DNA from: Xenorhabdus griffiniae
Lineage (GTDB): Bacteria > Pseudomonadota > Gammaproteobacteria > Enterobacterales > Enterobacteriaceae
Length of the DNA: 34,436 bases
Assembly: GCF_015163655.1 (NCBI RefSeq)
Contig: NZ_JADEUF010000035.1
Span: 1 to 34,436 of the forward strand
Direction: 5' to 3'
Numbering within the stretch: position 1 is the stretch's first letter; each line of letters opens with the position of its first letter. The position numbers were made by a program, and so were the translations under genes. The notes beneath the pieces are model-generated. The model did no database searches. It saw nothing but the letters and a program-made list of their open reading frames with translations, and was not told where the DNA came from. Positions 1-8,225 of the stretch are shown piece by piece.

Positions 1-1679
1 CGGATCGAGCGGGACATAGGCTCCGCCAGCCTTAAGGATAGCCAGTAAGCCGACCACCATATCCAGACTGCGCTCGACACAAATCGCCACGCGCTTGTCT
101 GGACGGACGCCCCGCGCAATCAAATAATGGGCCAGCTGATTAGCGCGACGGTTCAGTTCGCCATAACTCATCGTTTGTTCTTCAAATACCACGGCGGGCG
201 CATTGGGTTGTTGCGCGGCCAGTGCTTCAAACGGGGGATGGATTAAGATTTCTGACGGGAAATCCATCTGTGTGGCATTGAAATTTGTCAGCAATTGCTG
301 TTCCGATTTTGGCATTATCGGCAGAGTGGCAATGCATTGTGTTTCATCAGTAACCATGGCCGCCAATATATTCTTCAGGTAGTCAACCATCCGTTCAACC
401 GTGGTTGAATCGAATAAATCAGCAGCATAGGTTATAGCGCCGGCTAAACCTGATTCGGTTTCAGTGAGTGATAATGTGATGTCAAAATAGGCACCATGGT
501 GAGCCTGCTCAATTGAGATGAGCTGCAAATCAGGTAATACCAGATTCTGGGCGGGTGTGTTATTCAAGGTCAGCATTACCTGAAAAATGGGACTGTAGCT
601 TAAGTTACGTTCAGGCTGGAGTGCCTCCACCATCTGTTCGAAAGGCAGATCCTGATGAGCATAGGCGGCAAGTGATCGTTCGCGAACTTGTGCGAGCAGC
701 TCCGTGACATTGAGGCCATCATTAAATGTGACACGTAAGGCCAGCGTATTGACAAAGAAACCTATCACGCCTTCAAGTTCATGGTGTGGGCGATTGGCGA
801 CTGGGGTGCCGATAACGATATCGCTCTGACCACTGAGTCGGGCCAATACGATACTCCAGGCACTCAATAGGGTCATAAACAAGGTGCAGTTATGGCGTTG
901 TCCAAGTTCTTTAAGTGATACCAATAACGCGGTATCAAACTGGAAAGAGATCTGGTCACCCGCATAGGTTTGTATGGCTGGACGCGGCCGATCGGTGGGT
1001 AATGTCAGTAAGGCTGGCGCGTCTTTAAGCTGGGTACACCAGAAATCACGTTGTGTTTCCAGAGGCGTTTCTTTTTGCTGAGCATGTTGCCAGACCGCAT
1101 AATCCGCATACTGGATGGGGAGTGGTGGTAAAGGATTTTCTTCGCTCTCAAGCGCTGCACGGTAGAAAACACCCAGTTCTCGTACCAGCACACCAAGCGA
1201 CCAGCCGTCAGTGATAATATGATGCAGGGTCAGCAGCAAGATATGTTCTTCGTCTGCCAGTTGCAGCAGTTGACCACGAATAAGTGGCCCTTGGACGAAA
1301 TCAAAAGGTGTTTGGGATTCGCGTTCGATAAGCTCGGTAACACGGCGGGTATGCAAGGCCGGATCAAGCTGGCACAGGTTGTGGCAGGACAAGGTAAAAC
1401 CGAGGTCAGCAGGTTCAATGTGTTGGTAGGGTTGTCCTTCAATCAATATAAAGCGAGTGCGCAGGCTTTCATGGCGAGCAACCAGACGGTCAAGGGCAAT
1501 CACTAACGCATGACGATCCAGTGAACCGCTCAGGCGTAGTGCCGCAGGTAAATGGTAGGCTTGACTCGCCGCCGGATCGAGCTGACCGAGGAACCATAAA
1601 CGTTGTTGCGCAAAGGAGAGAGGCAGTGGCTGGTTGCGATCCGCAATGGGAATAACGGTATGAGTCGTTGTAGCCATGT
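1..1679 (-). other. Module M11: LCL C - A (truncated by window edge)
   Basis: A complete LCL C domain starts near 1625 (SFAQQRLWFL) and has HHIITDGWS near 1210. The A domain begins near 260 and is cut after GGAYVPLDP at position 1, before any specificity residue, so its substrate cannot be read. The preceding linker (TTTHTVIPIADRNQPLP) matches the linker at the right edge of the window, supporting the view that gene 1 also continues upstream into a T domain. The alternation predicts a dual C/E domain next, beyond the left edge. Confidence 0.85.
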
Positions 1680-4600
1680 TAGTTAACGTATGCGCTAATG
1701 CCATTAGAATCGGTTGGTCAAAGAGCGTCTGTAACGGTAACTCCCGTGCCAGCACCTGACGGATACGCGCAACAAGTTGGACGGCAAGCAGAGAGTGTCC
1801 ACCCAGCTCAAAGAAATGATCATGACGGCCAACCTGTTCCAGCCCCAGTAAGTCTCGCCAAATTTGGGCCAACGCAGTTTCTATTTCACCGACGGGGGCT
1901 TCATAGCTGCGCGTCACGACGGCAGCAGCATCCGGCACAGGGAGCGCCTGCCGGTTGAGTTTGCCGTTAGGCGTTAACGGAAAAGTCGCTAACGTGACAA
2001 AAGCACTCGGCAGCATATAGTCGGCAAGGTGTTGAGCGAGTTGCTGACGCAATTCAGCGGGCAGTAGTTCAGCACCATTTCGTGGACGCAGATAGGCAAC
2101 CAACTGTTTTTGCCCTGCTTCATCTTCGCGGGCGATCACAACCGCTTCGCGCACCCCATCACACTGCATCAGTTGTGTCTCGATTTCGCCCAATTCAATG
2201 CGAAAGCCCCGCAGCTTGACCTGAAAATCATTGCGGCCGAGGTATTCGATATTACCATCGGGCAGCCAGCGGCCAAGGTCACCGGTTTTATACATACGTG
2301 CGTCTGGCTCTGAAGAGAATGGATCGGCAAGAAAACGTTCGGTAGTCAGTTCCGGTTGGTTGAGATAACCGCGGGCCAGGCTGACGCCCGCGATATAGAT
2401 TTCCCCTGTGACACCAAGGGGGACGAGTTGTCCGTGAGGGTCCAGAATATAACTTTGGCTATTGGCGATCGGGCGACCAATAACGGAAACTTCCGGTACA
2501 CCTGCCTGAGCAGAATATTCATACCAAGTGGCATCACCATTGATTTCAGATGAACCATAAAAATTCAGGAGACGGAGCCAGGGGTAATCTGTCACTACCT
2601 GTCGGGCTAACTCAGGTGCAAGCCGTTCTCCGCTGCAAATCAACGTCCTGACTGATTTGAGATGAATTCGATTATCATGATCCTGTATTAAAAGTTTTAA
2701 TAGTGAAGGTACAACGACCAGATAGTTAACATTAAAACGCTGCAAACCTGCACTGAACTGGCTGGGATCTTTCACTTCATAGTTATTGAAAACCACCAGT
2801 TTGCCACCTGCCAGCAGTACACCCAACGTTTCAGTGATTGAATCAACAAAGCTGATACTGGTTTTCAGCGCCCCGATTAATGGCGGAATCGCGATGTCTC
2901 GGACGAACCACAAGAGCCGATTGCATAGGGCTAGATGACTACTCATGACTCCTTTGGGCAGGCCAGTGGAGCCAGAAGTATAAACAACATAGGCCAGATG
3001 ACGGGGAGTCAGGCCAGATACTTCTGGGTTGTGATCTGGCTGCATTTCCATGCTGTCATCTTGGATATCAAGCAGGAGGAGAGGAACAGCATCGGTTGAC
3101 TCAGTACCTGTAAAAATATCAAGCCAGGCTAGTTGGGTCAGTATCGCTACCGGTGCTGAATCCTCAAGCATATAGGCCAGCCGTTCGGCCGGGTAAGCCG
3201 GATCAAGCGGCACATAAGCCCCTCCCGCTTTCAGGATAGCCAGTAAACCGACCACCATCTCTGGGCTGCGTTCGACACACATAGCGACACGATCGTCTGG
3301 GCGTACACCCAACATGATTAAATGATGCGCCAGACGATTGGCACGGCGATTCAGTTCACCATAGCTGAGTGACTGTTCACCGTATACTACGGCGATATCA
3401 GCGGGGTGCTGTACTGCTTCGATTTCAAACAGTTGGTGGATCAGGACATCCTGCGGAAAATCGGCTTGTGTGGCATTGAAGTCTGTCAGCAGTTGTCGTT
3501 GCTCCAGAGCAGGCAGGATCGGCACGTGCAGAATGGGTTGCTGCGGATTATGGATAAGTGCATCAATAAGACCACTGATAGCAGTGACCAGATAATGAGT
3601 TATACGTGCCGGATCAATATTCGTCACAGTTTGGGCAGTTAAATGGAAACCAACGCCCATATCATCTACCGATAGCGTGATTGGATAGTTGGTTCGCTCT
3701 TCCGCTGCCAGGATGCGGATACCCGCCCAGACCGAACTGGCTGTTTCTATCTCACCCGATTGACTATGACGATAATTCAATAACGCACTGAACAGCGGCA
3801 TTGGTTGGGGTACGCCACTGCATCGTTGTGCCAGCGATAACGGTGCCTGTTCATGTTCTAATAACCGAGTCAGATTGTGGTAGGTAGCCTGTACCACTTC
3901 TTGCACGCTAAATCCGGTCAGCGTAATCCGTATCGGCAGCGTGTTGATAAACATGCCCAATATTCGGTTGGCTCCTGTGATCCCTTGCAAACGTCCCAAT
4001 AATACTGAGCCAAAGACCACATCGTGGTGACCACTGGTTTGAGCCAACACTTGCGCCCACGCGACATGAAACAGGACGCCAGGACTGATACCTAAACGGC
4101 GAGCCTGAGAACGAATCGCCTTTGCCAGCGTGGGATCAAGCGACAGGCTGTGTTCGTTGAGAGTCCGATTATCGCTTGCTACGCTGAGTACCCCGTAAGG
4201 AGCGGTTGGCTCAGCAATATCAGCCAGCTGGTCACGGAAATAGGTTTCATGCTCTGCTACTGGCACACTTAATGTCCGGGCAATAAAGTTACGATAGGGC
4301 AGAGCAGTAGGCAGCATGGCGGCATTTCCCTGCAACACGTGGGCAATCTCAGCGAAAATCAGCTCCAGTGTCATATGGTCACTGACCAGATGATGAAAAC
4401 GCAAAGATAACAACCATTCATCGTGTACGGGATCATGGGCGATATCTGCGGCAAACAGCGGCGCACGGCTTAAATCGAGGCGATACTGGCGTGGATCTGT
4501 GTAGTTACGTAATTGTAATGGCATTGGTTGGGATAATACGTCGTCTTCCGTGGACGGGGTGAAGACATTGATATGCAGCGATGCCTGACGCCAAACTACC

Positions 4601-7600
4601 TGAACGGGCTGGGCCAGATCTTGCCAATAGGCGGCAGTTCGCAGAATATCATGGCGATCGATAATGTGTTGCAGCGCGGCTAAAAAGGCATCAAGCCGTT
4701 CGCGGGTATCGAAAGCGAGCAGGCTTTGCAGCAGATAATCATCACCTTGTGTCTGTAATAAGTGCTGGAAAAGAATGCCTTCCTGTAACGGCGCCAGAGG
4801 ATAGATATCCTGCACATTGGCGACCCCTCCTGACACAGTCGCGACAATGGCATCAATCTCGTCCTGGGACAACGAAACCAGTGGCAGCATATCTGGCGTA
4901 ATGGAAGTACAGCCTTCGGGGATAAGCTGGGGTGGCGTTTCAAAAGCGCAGGGATTGTCTTGAGATGTCAGAATGGCTTGCGCCAGCTCACTTAAGATTG
5001 GGGTCGCAAACACACTGCGCACGTCAAGTCGCCAACCAAGGTTATGCAGTTGTTCAATCAGGTTGACTATCAGCAATGAGTGTCCGCCGAGTTCAAAGAA
5101 ATGTTCATGACGACCGACCTGTTCCAGTCCCAGCAAATCTTGCCAGATCCGGGCTAAAGCCGTTTCTATCTCTCCGACCGGCGTTGCATAGCCGCGAGTG
5201 ATCACCGCAGATGTATCGGGGACAGGCAGGGCCTGCCGGTCGAGCTTGCCATTAGCATTCAGTGGGAAGGTGTCCAATGTCACAAAAGCGCTGGGTAACA
5301 TATATTCGGCCAGGTGTTGGGCGAGTTGCTGGCGTAATTCGGCCGGTATCAGTTCGGCACCCGCCAGCGATCGCAGATAAGCCACCAGCCGTTTCTGCCC
5401 TGGCTCATCTTCACGGGCAATAACCACCGCTTCACGTACACCGTGACATTGCATCAGTTGTGCCTCGATTTCCCCTAATTCAATGCGAAATCCACGCAAC
5501 TTGACCTGAAAATCATTGCGGCCGAGGTATTCGATATTGCCATCAGGCAGCCAACGGCCGAGATCACCGGTTTTGTACATACGTGCGTTCGGTTCTGAAG
5601 CGAAGGGATCGCTTAAGAAGCGCTCGGCAGTGAGTTCAGGCCGATTCAGGTAACCGCGGGCCACACCGGCACCGGCGATATAAATTTCGCCGGTAACTCC
5701 AAGGGGAACAAGTTGTCTGGCCGCGTCAAGGATATAGATGCGGGTATTGGCGATGGGACGACCAATATGAGAAACAACATTTGTTGTCCGATTCATGCGG
5801 GTCCAGGTCGAATACGTTGTCGTCTCCGAAGGGCCATAGAGATTGCAGATATCCTCTACACCAGAATGGGTAAACAGATGTTCGACAATATGGGGTTTCA
5901 GCGCTTCCCCCGCCAGATTAATGGCTTTAACGGTGGGGGGAATGGCATTTGTCTCGCTCAAATGCGCGATGGCCGATGGCACCGTATTAATCAGGCTGAT
6001 CGCCTGTTCTGTAGCAGCAGATTTGGCAGCGATTAACGACAGGGTATCAGCAACAATATGAACCGTACCGCCAGAAATCAGTGGCGCAAAACATTCGTAC
6101 ACGGACAAATCAAAATTAAACGAAGTCGCAAACAGAGTATGAGCCAATACTTCGGGGCGAAAAGCCCGTTGGGCCCAGGTCAGGAAATTCACGGTATTGC
6201 GATGCGCAATGGCAACCCCTTTGGGTGATCCGGTCGAACCTGAGGTGTAGATCACATAAGCCAAATGATTTGATGTTAAACCCAGTGCCTGAGCGTCGGG
6301 ATTGGCTATCGATTGACTTAAGCGGTATTGATTGTCACTGCTGAGTAGATTGTCGATAAAGACCGTAGCGGCGGAACTGGTCAGTCTGTCGGTGAATTTT
6401 TTCTGCGTGATGACTACGACGGGAGTCGCATCCTCAAGCATATAGGCCAATCGGCTGGTTGGGTAAGCGGGATCGAGCGGGACATAAGCACCCCCCGCTT
6501 TAAGAATAGCCAGTAACCCCACCACCATTTCTAAACTGCGTTCGACACAGATAGCGACTCGATCATCTGGATTTACCCCTAATGTAATCAAATGATAAGC
6601 CAGATGATTGGCATAGTGGTTCAATTCCCCATAGCTAAGAGACTGATCGCCACATACTACCGCTGTTGCATTGGGCGTTTGTGCAGTTTGCATTTCGACC
6701 AATTGATGGATCAGGGCGTCCTGGGGGAAATCGGCTTGAGTGGCGTTGAATTCCACCAACAATTGGTGCCGCTCCGAGGCTGACAATATTGGCAGGCTGG
6801 CAATAGTCTGTTCGGTTTCGCTTGTCATTGCCACCAGTACCCGTTTCAAATAGCTGACCATCCGTTCTATCGTCGAGGAATCAAACAGATCAACGGCATA
6901 TTCCAGCTCGCCAAACAAACCAGATTCTGTTTCGGTCAGCGATAAGGTCATATCGAAGTGGGTACTGTGGCGTGCTTGTTCAATTTGGCTGAGTTGCAAG
7001 CCAGGTAACGTCAGGGTCTTGGCGGGCGTATTGTTTAGAGCCAACATCACCTGAAAGATCGGGCTGTAGCTTAGGCTACGTTCAGGCTGGAGTGCTTCCA
7101 CGACCTGTTCAAACGGCAGATCCTGATGGGCGTAGGCAGCAAGTGCCCGTTCCCGCACCTGGTCAAGCAGATCCGTTACATTAAGGTCATCATTGAGAGT
7201 GACACGTAAGGCCAGCGTATTGACAAAGAAACCAACCAGCCCCTCAAGCTCACGGTGTGGACGGTTAGCAACTGGCGTACCGATGACGATATCATCCTGT
7301 CCACTGAGTCGGGCGAGTACAATACTCCAGGCTGCCAGTATAGTCATAAACAGAGTCGTGTGATGCCGTTGTCCAAATGACTTAAGTGATGCCAGCAAGG
7401 TCGCATCAAACTGAACAGGCACCTGTTTACCTGCATAAGTGGGTACGGAAGGTCGTGGCCGATCGGTGGGTAATGTCAGCAAGGCTGGGGCGCCCTTAAG
7501 TTGCGTACACCAAAAATCGCGTTGTTTAGCAAGGACAGTGTCTTGTAACCACTCACGTTGCCAGACGGCATAGTCAACATACTGAATGGGGAGTGGCGGC

Positions 7601-8214
7601 AGCGGATCATCCTGGTTGTCAAGAGCCGCACGATAGAGTGCGCCTAGTTCGTGCACCAGTACCCCGATAGACCAGCCGTCAGAGATGATGTGATGCTGGG
7701 TCAGCAATAACACATGTTCTTCATCCGTGAGTTGTAACAGTTGGCCGCGGATCAGCGGGCCTTGAGTTAGGTCGAAAGGCGCCTGTGTTGCAAGGGCAGT
7801 CAGTTCGGCGAGACGGCTAGCCCGCGTTTTGGTGTCTAATCGACGTAGATCATGGCAGGACAGGGCAAAACCGCTGTCAGCCGGATCGATATGCTGACAG
7901 GGTTGGCCTTCGTTCAGAACAAAGCGGGTACGCAGACTTTCATGACGTGCAACCAGATGATTGAGTGCGTTAGTCAGGGAGTCACGGTTAAGTTGGCCTG
8001 TCAGGCGCAGCGCTATTGGAAGATGATAGGCCAGACTAGCGGCAGGATCGAGTTGGTTAAGGAACCACAGCCGCTGTTGGGCGAAGGACAATGGCAGAGG
8101 ACGCGCACGGACGGCTTGTTTGATGGGTGGCCGCTTCTGATGATGCTTGTTATGTTGTAATTGTTCTTTAATTTTCTTTTGTAAAACAGCACGTTTCAGA
8201 TTATCGCGGTTCAT
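1..8214 (-). CDS. Gene 3: multimodular NRPS, three modules begun (3' end outside window)
   Basis: The gene starts at ATG 8214 and I see no in-frame stop down to the left edge, giving 2738 codons. Approximate residues: docking N-terminus 1-30, LCL C 40, A 499, T 1044, dual C/E 1135, A 1589, T 2139, LCL C 2197 (HHIITDGWS), A from 2655, cut before its specificity region. AAGG lies 6 nt upstream of the start and the gap to the gene 2 stop is 11 nt, so translation is likely coupled. The first A code is DLYNNALTYK (Ala-like). The second A domain is unlike every other in the window: its code VDTVISFGDK lacks Asp235 and is of the beta-alanine type. The dual C/E domain reads QHLLQTQGD, with the first signature His replaced by Gln. 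The N-terminal linker is strongly basic (HHQKR, QAVRAR) where other linkers have PADRSQ. A terminating thioesterase, if any, would lie further left. Confidence 0.93.
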   Translation of the reverse strand, partial: MNRDNLKRAVLQKKIKEQLQHNKHHQKRPPIKQAVRARPLPLSFAQQRLWFLNQLDPAASLAYHLPIALRLTGQLNRDSLTNALNHLVARHESLRTRFVLNEGQPCQHIDPADSGFALSCHDLRRLDTKTRASRLAELTALATQAPFDLTQGPLIRGQLLQLTDEEHVLLLTQHHIISDGWSIGVLVHELGALYRAALDNQDDPLPPLPIQYVDYAVWQREWLQDTVLAKQRDFWCTQLKGAPALLTLPTDRPRPSVPTYAGKQVPVQFDATLLASLKSFGQRHHTTLFMTILAAWSIVLARLSGQDDIVIGTPVANRPHRELEGLVGFFVNTLALRVTLNDDLNVTDLLDQVRERALAAYAHQDLPFEQVVEALQPERSLSYSPIFQVMLALNNTPAKTLTLPGLQLSQIEQARHSTHFDMTLSLTETESGLFGELEYAVDLFDSSTIERMVSYLKRVLVAMTSETEQTIASLPILSASERHQLLVEFNATQADFPQDALIHQLVEMQTAQTPNATAVVCGDQSLSYGELNHYANHLAYHLITLGVNPDDRVAICVERSLEMVVGLLAILKAGGAYVPLDPAYPTSRLAYMLEDATPVVVITQKKFTDRLTSSAATVFIDNLLSSDNQYRLSQSIANPDAQALGLTSNHLAYVIYTSGSTGSPKGVAIAHRNTVNFLTWAQRAFRPEVLAHTLFATSFNFDLSVYECFAPLISGGTVHIVADTLSLIAAKSAATEQAISLINTVPSAIAHLSETNAIPPTVKAINLAGEALKPHIVEHLFTHSGVEDICNLYGPSETTTYSTWTRMNRTTNVVSHIGRPIANTRIYILDAARQLVPLGVTGEIYIAGAGVARGYLNRPELTAERFLSDPFASEPNARMYKTGDLGRWLPDGNIEYLGRNDFQVKLRGFRIELGEIEAQLMQCHGVREAVVIAREDEPGQKRLVAYLRSLAGAELIPAELRQQLAQHLAEYMLPSAFVTLDTFPLNANGKLDRQALPVPDTSAVITRGYATPVGEIETALARIWQDLLGLEQVGRHEHFFELGGHSLLIVNLIEQLHNLGWRLDVRSVFATPILSELAQAILTSQDNPCAFETPPQLIPEGCTSITPDMLPLVSLSQDEIDAIVATVSGGVANVQDIYPLAPLQEGILFQHLLQTQGDDYLLQSLLAFDTRERLDAFLAALQHIIDRHDILRTAAYWQDLAQPVQVVWRQASLHINVFTPSTEDDVLSQPMPLQLRNYTDPRQYRLDLSRAPLFAADIAHDPVHDEWLLSLRFHHLVSDHMTLELIFAEIAHVLQGNAAMLPTALPYRNFIARTLSVPVAEHETYFRDQLADIAEPTAPYGVLSVASDNRTLNEHSLSLDPTLAKAIRSQARRLGISPGVLFHVAWAQVLAQTSGHHDVVFGSVLLGRLQGITGANRILGMFINTLPIRITLTGFSVQEVVQATYHNLTRLLEHEQAPLSLAQRCSGVPQPMPLFSALLNYRHSQSGEIETASSVWAGIRILAAEERTNYPITLSVDDMGVGFHLTAQTVTNIDPARITHYLVTAISGLIDALIHNPQQPILHVPILPALEQRQLLTDFNATQADFPQDVLIHQLFEIEAVQHPADIAVVYGEQSLSYGELNRRANRLAHHLIMLGVRPDDRVAMCVERSPEMVVGLLAILKAGGAYVPLDPAYPAERLAYMLEDSAPVAILTQLAWLDIFTGTESTDAVPLLLLDIQDDSMEMQPDHNPEVSGLTPRHLAYVVYTSGSTGLPKGVMSSHLALCNRLLWFVRDIAIPPLIGALKTSISFVDSITETLGVLLAGGKLVVFNNYEVKDPSQFSAGLQRFNVNYLVVVPSLLKLLIQDHDNRIHLKSVRTLICSGERLAPELARQVVTDYPWLRLLNFYGSSEINGDATWYEYSAQAGVPEVSVIGRPIANSQSYILDPHGQLVPLGVTGEIYIAGVSLARGYLNQPELTTERFLADPFSSEPDARMYKTGDLGRWLPDGNIEYLGRNDFQVKLRGFRIELGEIETQLMQCDGVREAVVIAREDEAGQKQLVAYLRPRNGAELLPAELRQQLAQHLADYMLPSAFVTLATFPLTPNGKLNRQALPVPDAAAVVTRSYEAPVGEIETALAQIWRDLLGLEQVGRHDHFFELGGHSLLAVQLVARIRQVLARELPLQTLFDQPILMALAHTLTNMATTTHTVIPIADRNQPLPLSFAQQRLWFLGQLDPAASQAYHLPAALRLSGSLDRHALVIALDRLVARHESLRTRFILIEGQPYQHIEPADLGFTLSCHNLCQLDPALHTRRVTELIERESQTPFDFVQGPLIRGQLLQLADEEHILLLTLHHIITDGWSLGVLVRELGVFYRAALESEENPLPPLPIQYADYAVWQHAQQKETPLETQRDFWCTQLKDAPALLTLPTDRPRPAIQTYAGDQISFQFDTALLVSLKELGQRHNCTLFMTLLSAWSIVLARLSGQSDIVIGTPVANRPHHELEGVIGFFVNTLALRVTFNDGLNVTELLAQVRERSLAAYAHQDLPFEQMVEALQPERNLSYSPIFQVMLTLNNTPAQNLVLPDLQLISIEQAHHGAYFDITLSLTETESGLAGAITYAADLFDSTTVERMVDYLKNILAAMVTDETQCIATLPIMPKSEQQLLTNFNATQMDFPSEILIHPPFEALAAQQPNAPAVVFEEQTMSYGELNRRANQLAHYLIARGVRPDKRVAICVERSLDMVVGLLAILKAGGAYVPLDP
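1680..4964 (-). other. Module M10: dual C/E (variant signature) - A (beta-Ala type) - T
   Basis: The domain opens near 4810 with DIYPLAPLQ, then QHLLQTQGD at about 4744-4770, with Gln for the first His of the dual C/E signature. Later it has HHLVSDHMTLE, so the condensation histidines are intact. The A domain carries a non-standard core (separate entry) with the beta-alanine type code VDTVISFGDK. A10 near 1960 is a normal NGKLNRQALP. The T domain (LGGHSLLAVQL, near 1795) is of the class that precedes LCL domains. Confidence 0.85.
2490..2960 (-). other. Atypical A-domain core, beta-alanine type, in M10
   Basis: Code residues with my position estimates: V235 (2847), D236 (2844), T239 (2835), V278 (2718), I299 (2640), S301 (2634), F322 (2562), G330 (2538), D331 (2535), K517 in NGKLN. 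This gives VDTVISFGDK. It resembles the beta-Ala code VDWVISLADK of bleomycin synthetase, where the Asp that normally contacts the alpha-amino group is shifted from 235 to 236 to suit a beta-amine. The YGSSEINGDATWY stretch fits that subfamily too. The flanks (A3 YTSGSTG before, GRPIAN after) are the ordinary sequence of this assembly line. Another beta-amino acid is possible. Confidence 0.75.
4965..8214 (-). other. Module M9: LCL C - A (Ala-like) - T
   Basis: The LCL domain begins near 8095 and has QHHIISDGWS near 7690. The A domain has FDLSVYE near 6105, LINTVPSAIAHL near 5975 and LYGPSETTTY near 5835. The code D-L-Y-N-N-A-L-T-Y-K is identical to that of M1, and the surrounding core (TWTRMNR, NTVNFLTW) also matches M1. 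The two A domains are paralogous copies, probably for Ala. The T domain (LGGHSLLIVNL) sits before a dual C/E domain. Confidence 0.85.
8120..8214 (-). other. N-terminal docking helix of gene 3 protein
   Basis: The start MNRDNLKRAVLQKKIKEQLQ shares LKRAVL and EQL with gene 2. It is followed by a His/Lys/Arg-rich linker (NKHHQKRPPIKQAVRAR) that is more basic than in gene 2. A docking function is inferred from position and similarity. Confidence 0.65.
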
Positions 8215-8225
8215 GTTATGCCTTA
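8215..8225 (-). promoter_or_regulatory. RBS of gene 3 in the 11-nt gene 2/gene 3 gap
   Basis: AAGG at 8224-8221 is 6 nt before ATG 8214 and lies directly after the gene 2 TGA (8228-8226). This matches the AAGG-6 nt-ATG arrangement of gene 2. There is no room for a promoter or terminator. Confidence 0.75.

Noticed and set aside
5700-6120. Cys specificity for M1 and M9
   Set aside because: The first four code positions (DLYN) fit Cys, but N-A-L-T-Y fits the Ala code DLFNNALTYK better. No heterocyclisation domain is present.
8215-8225. Promoter or terminator between gene 2 and gene 3
   Set aside because: The gap is 11 nt and contains only the ribosome binding site; there is no hairpin or -35/-10 pair.
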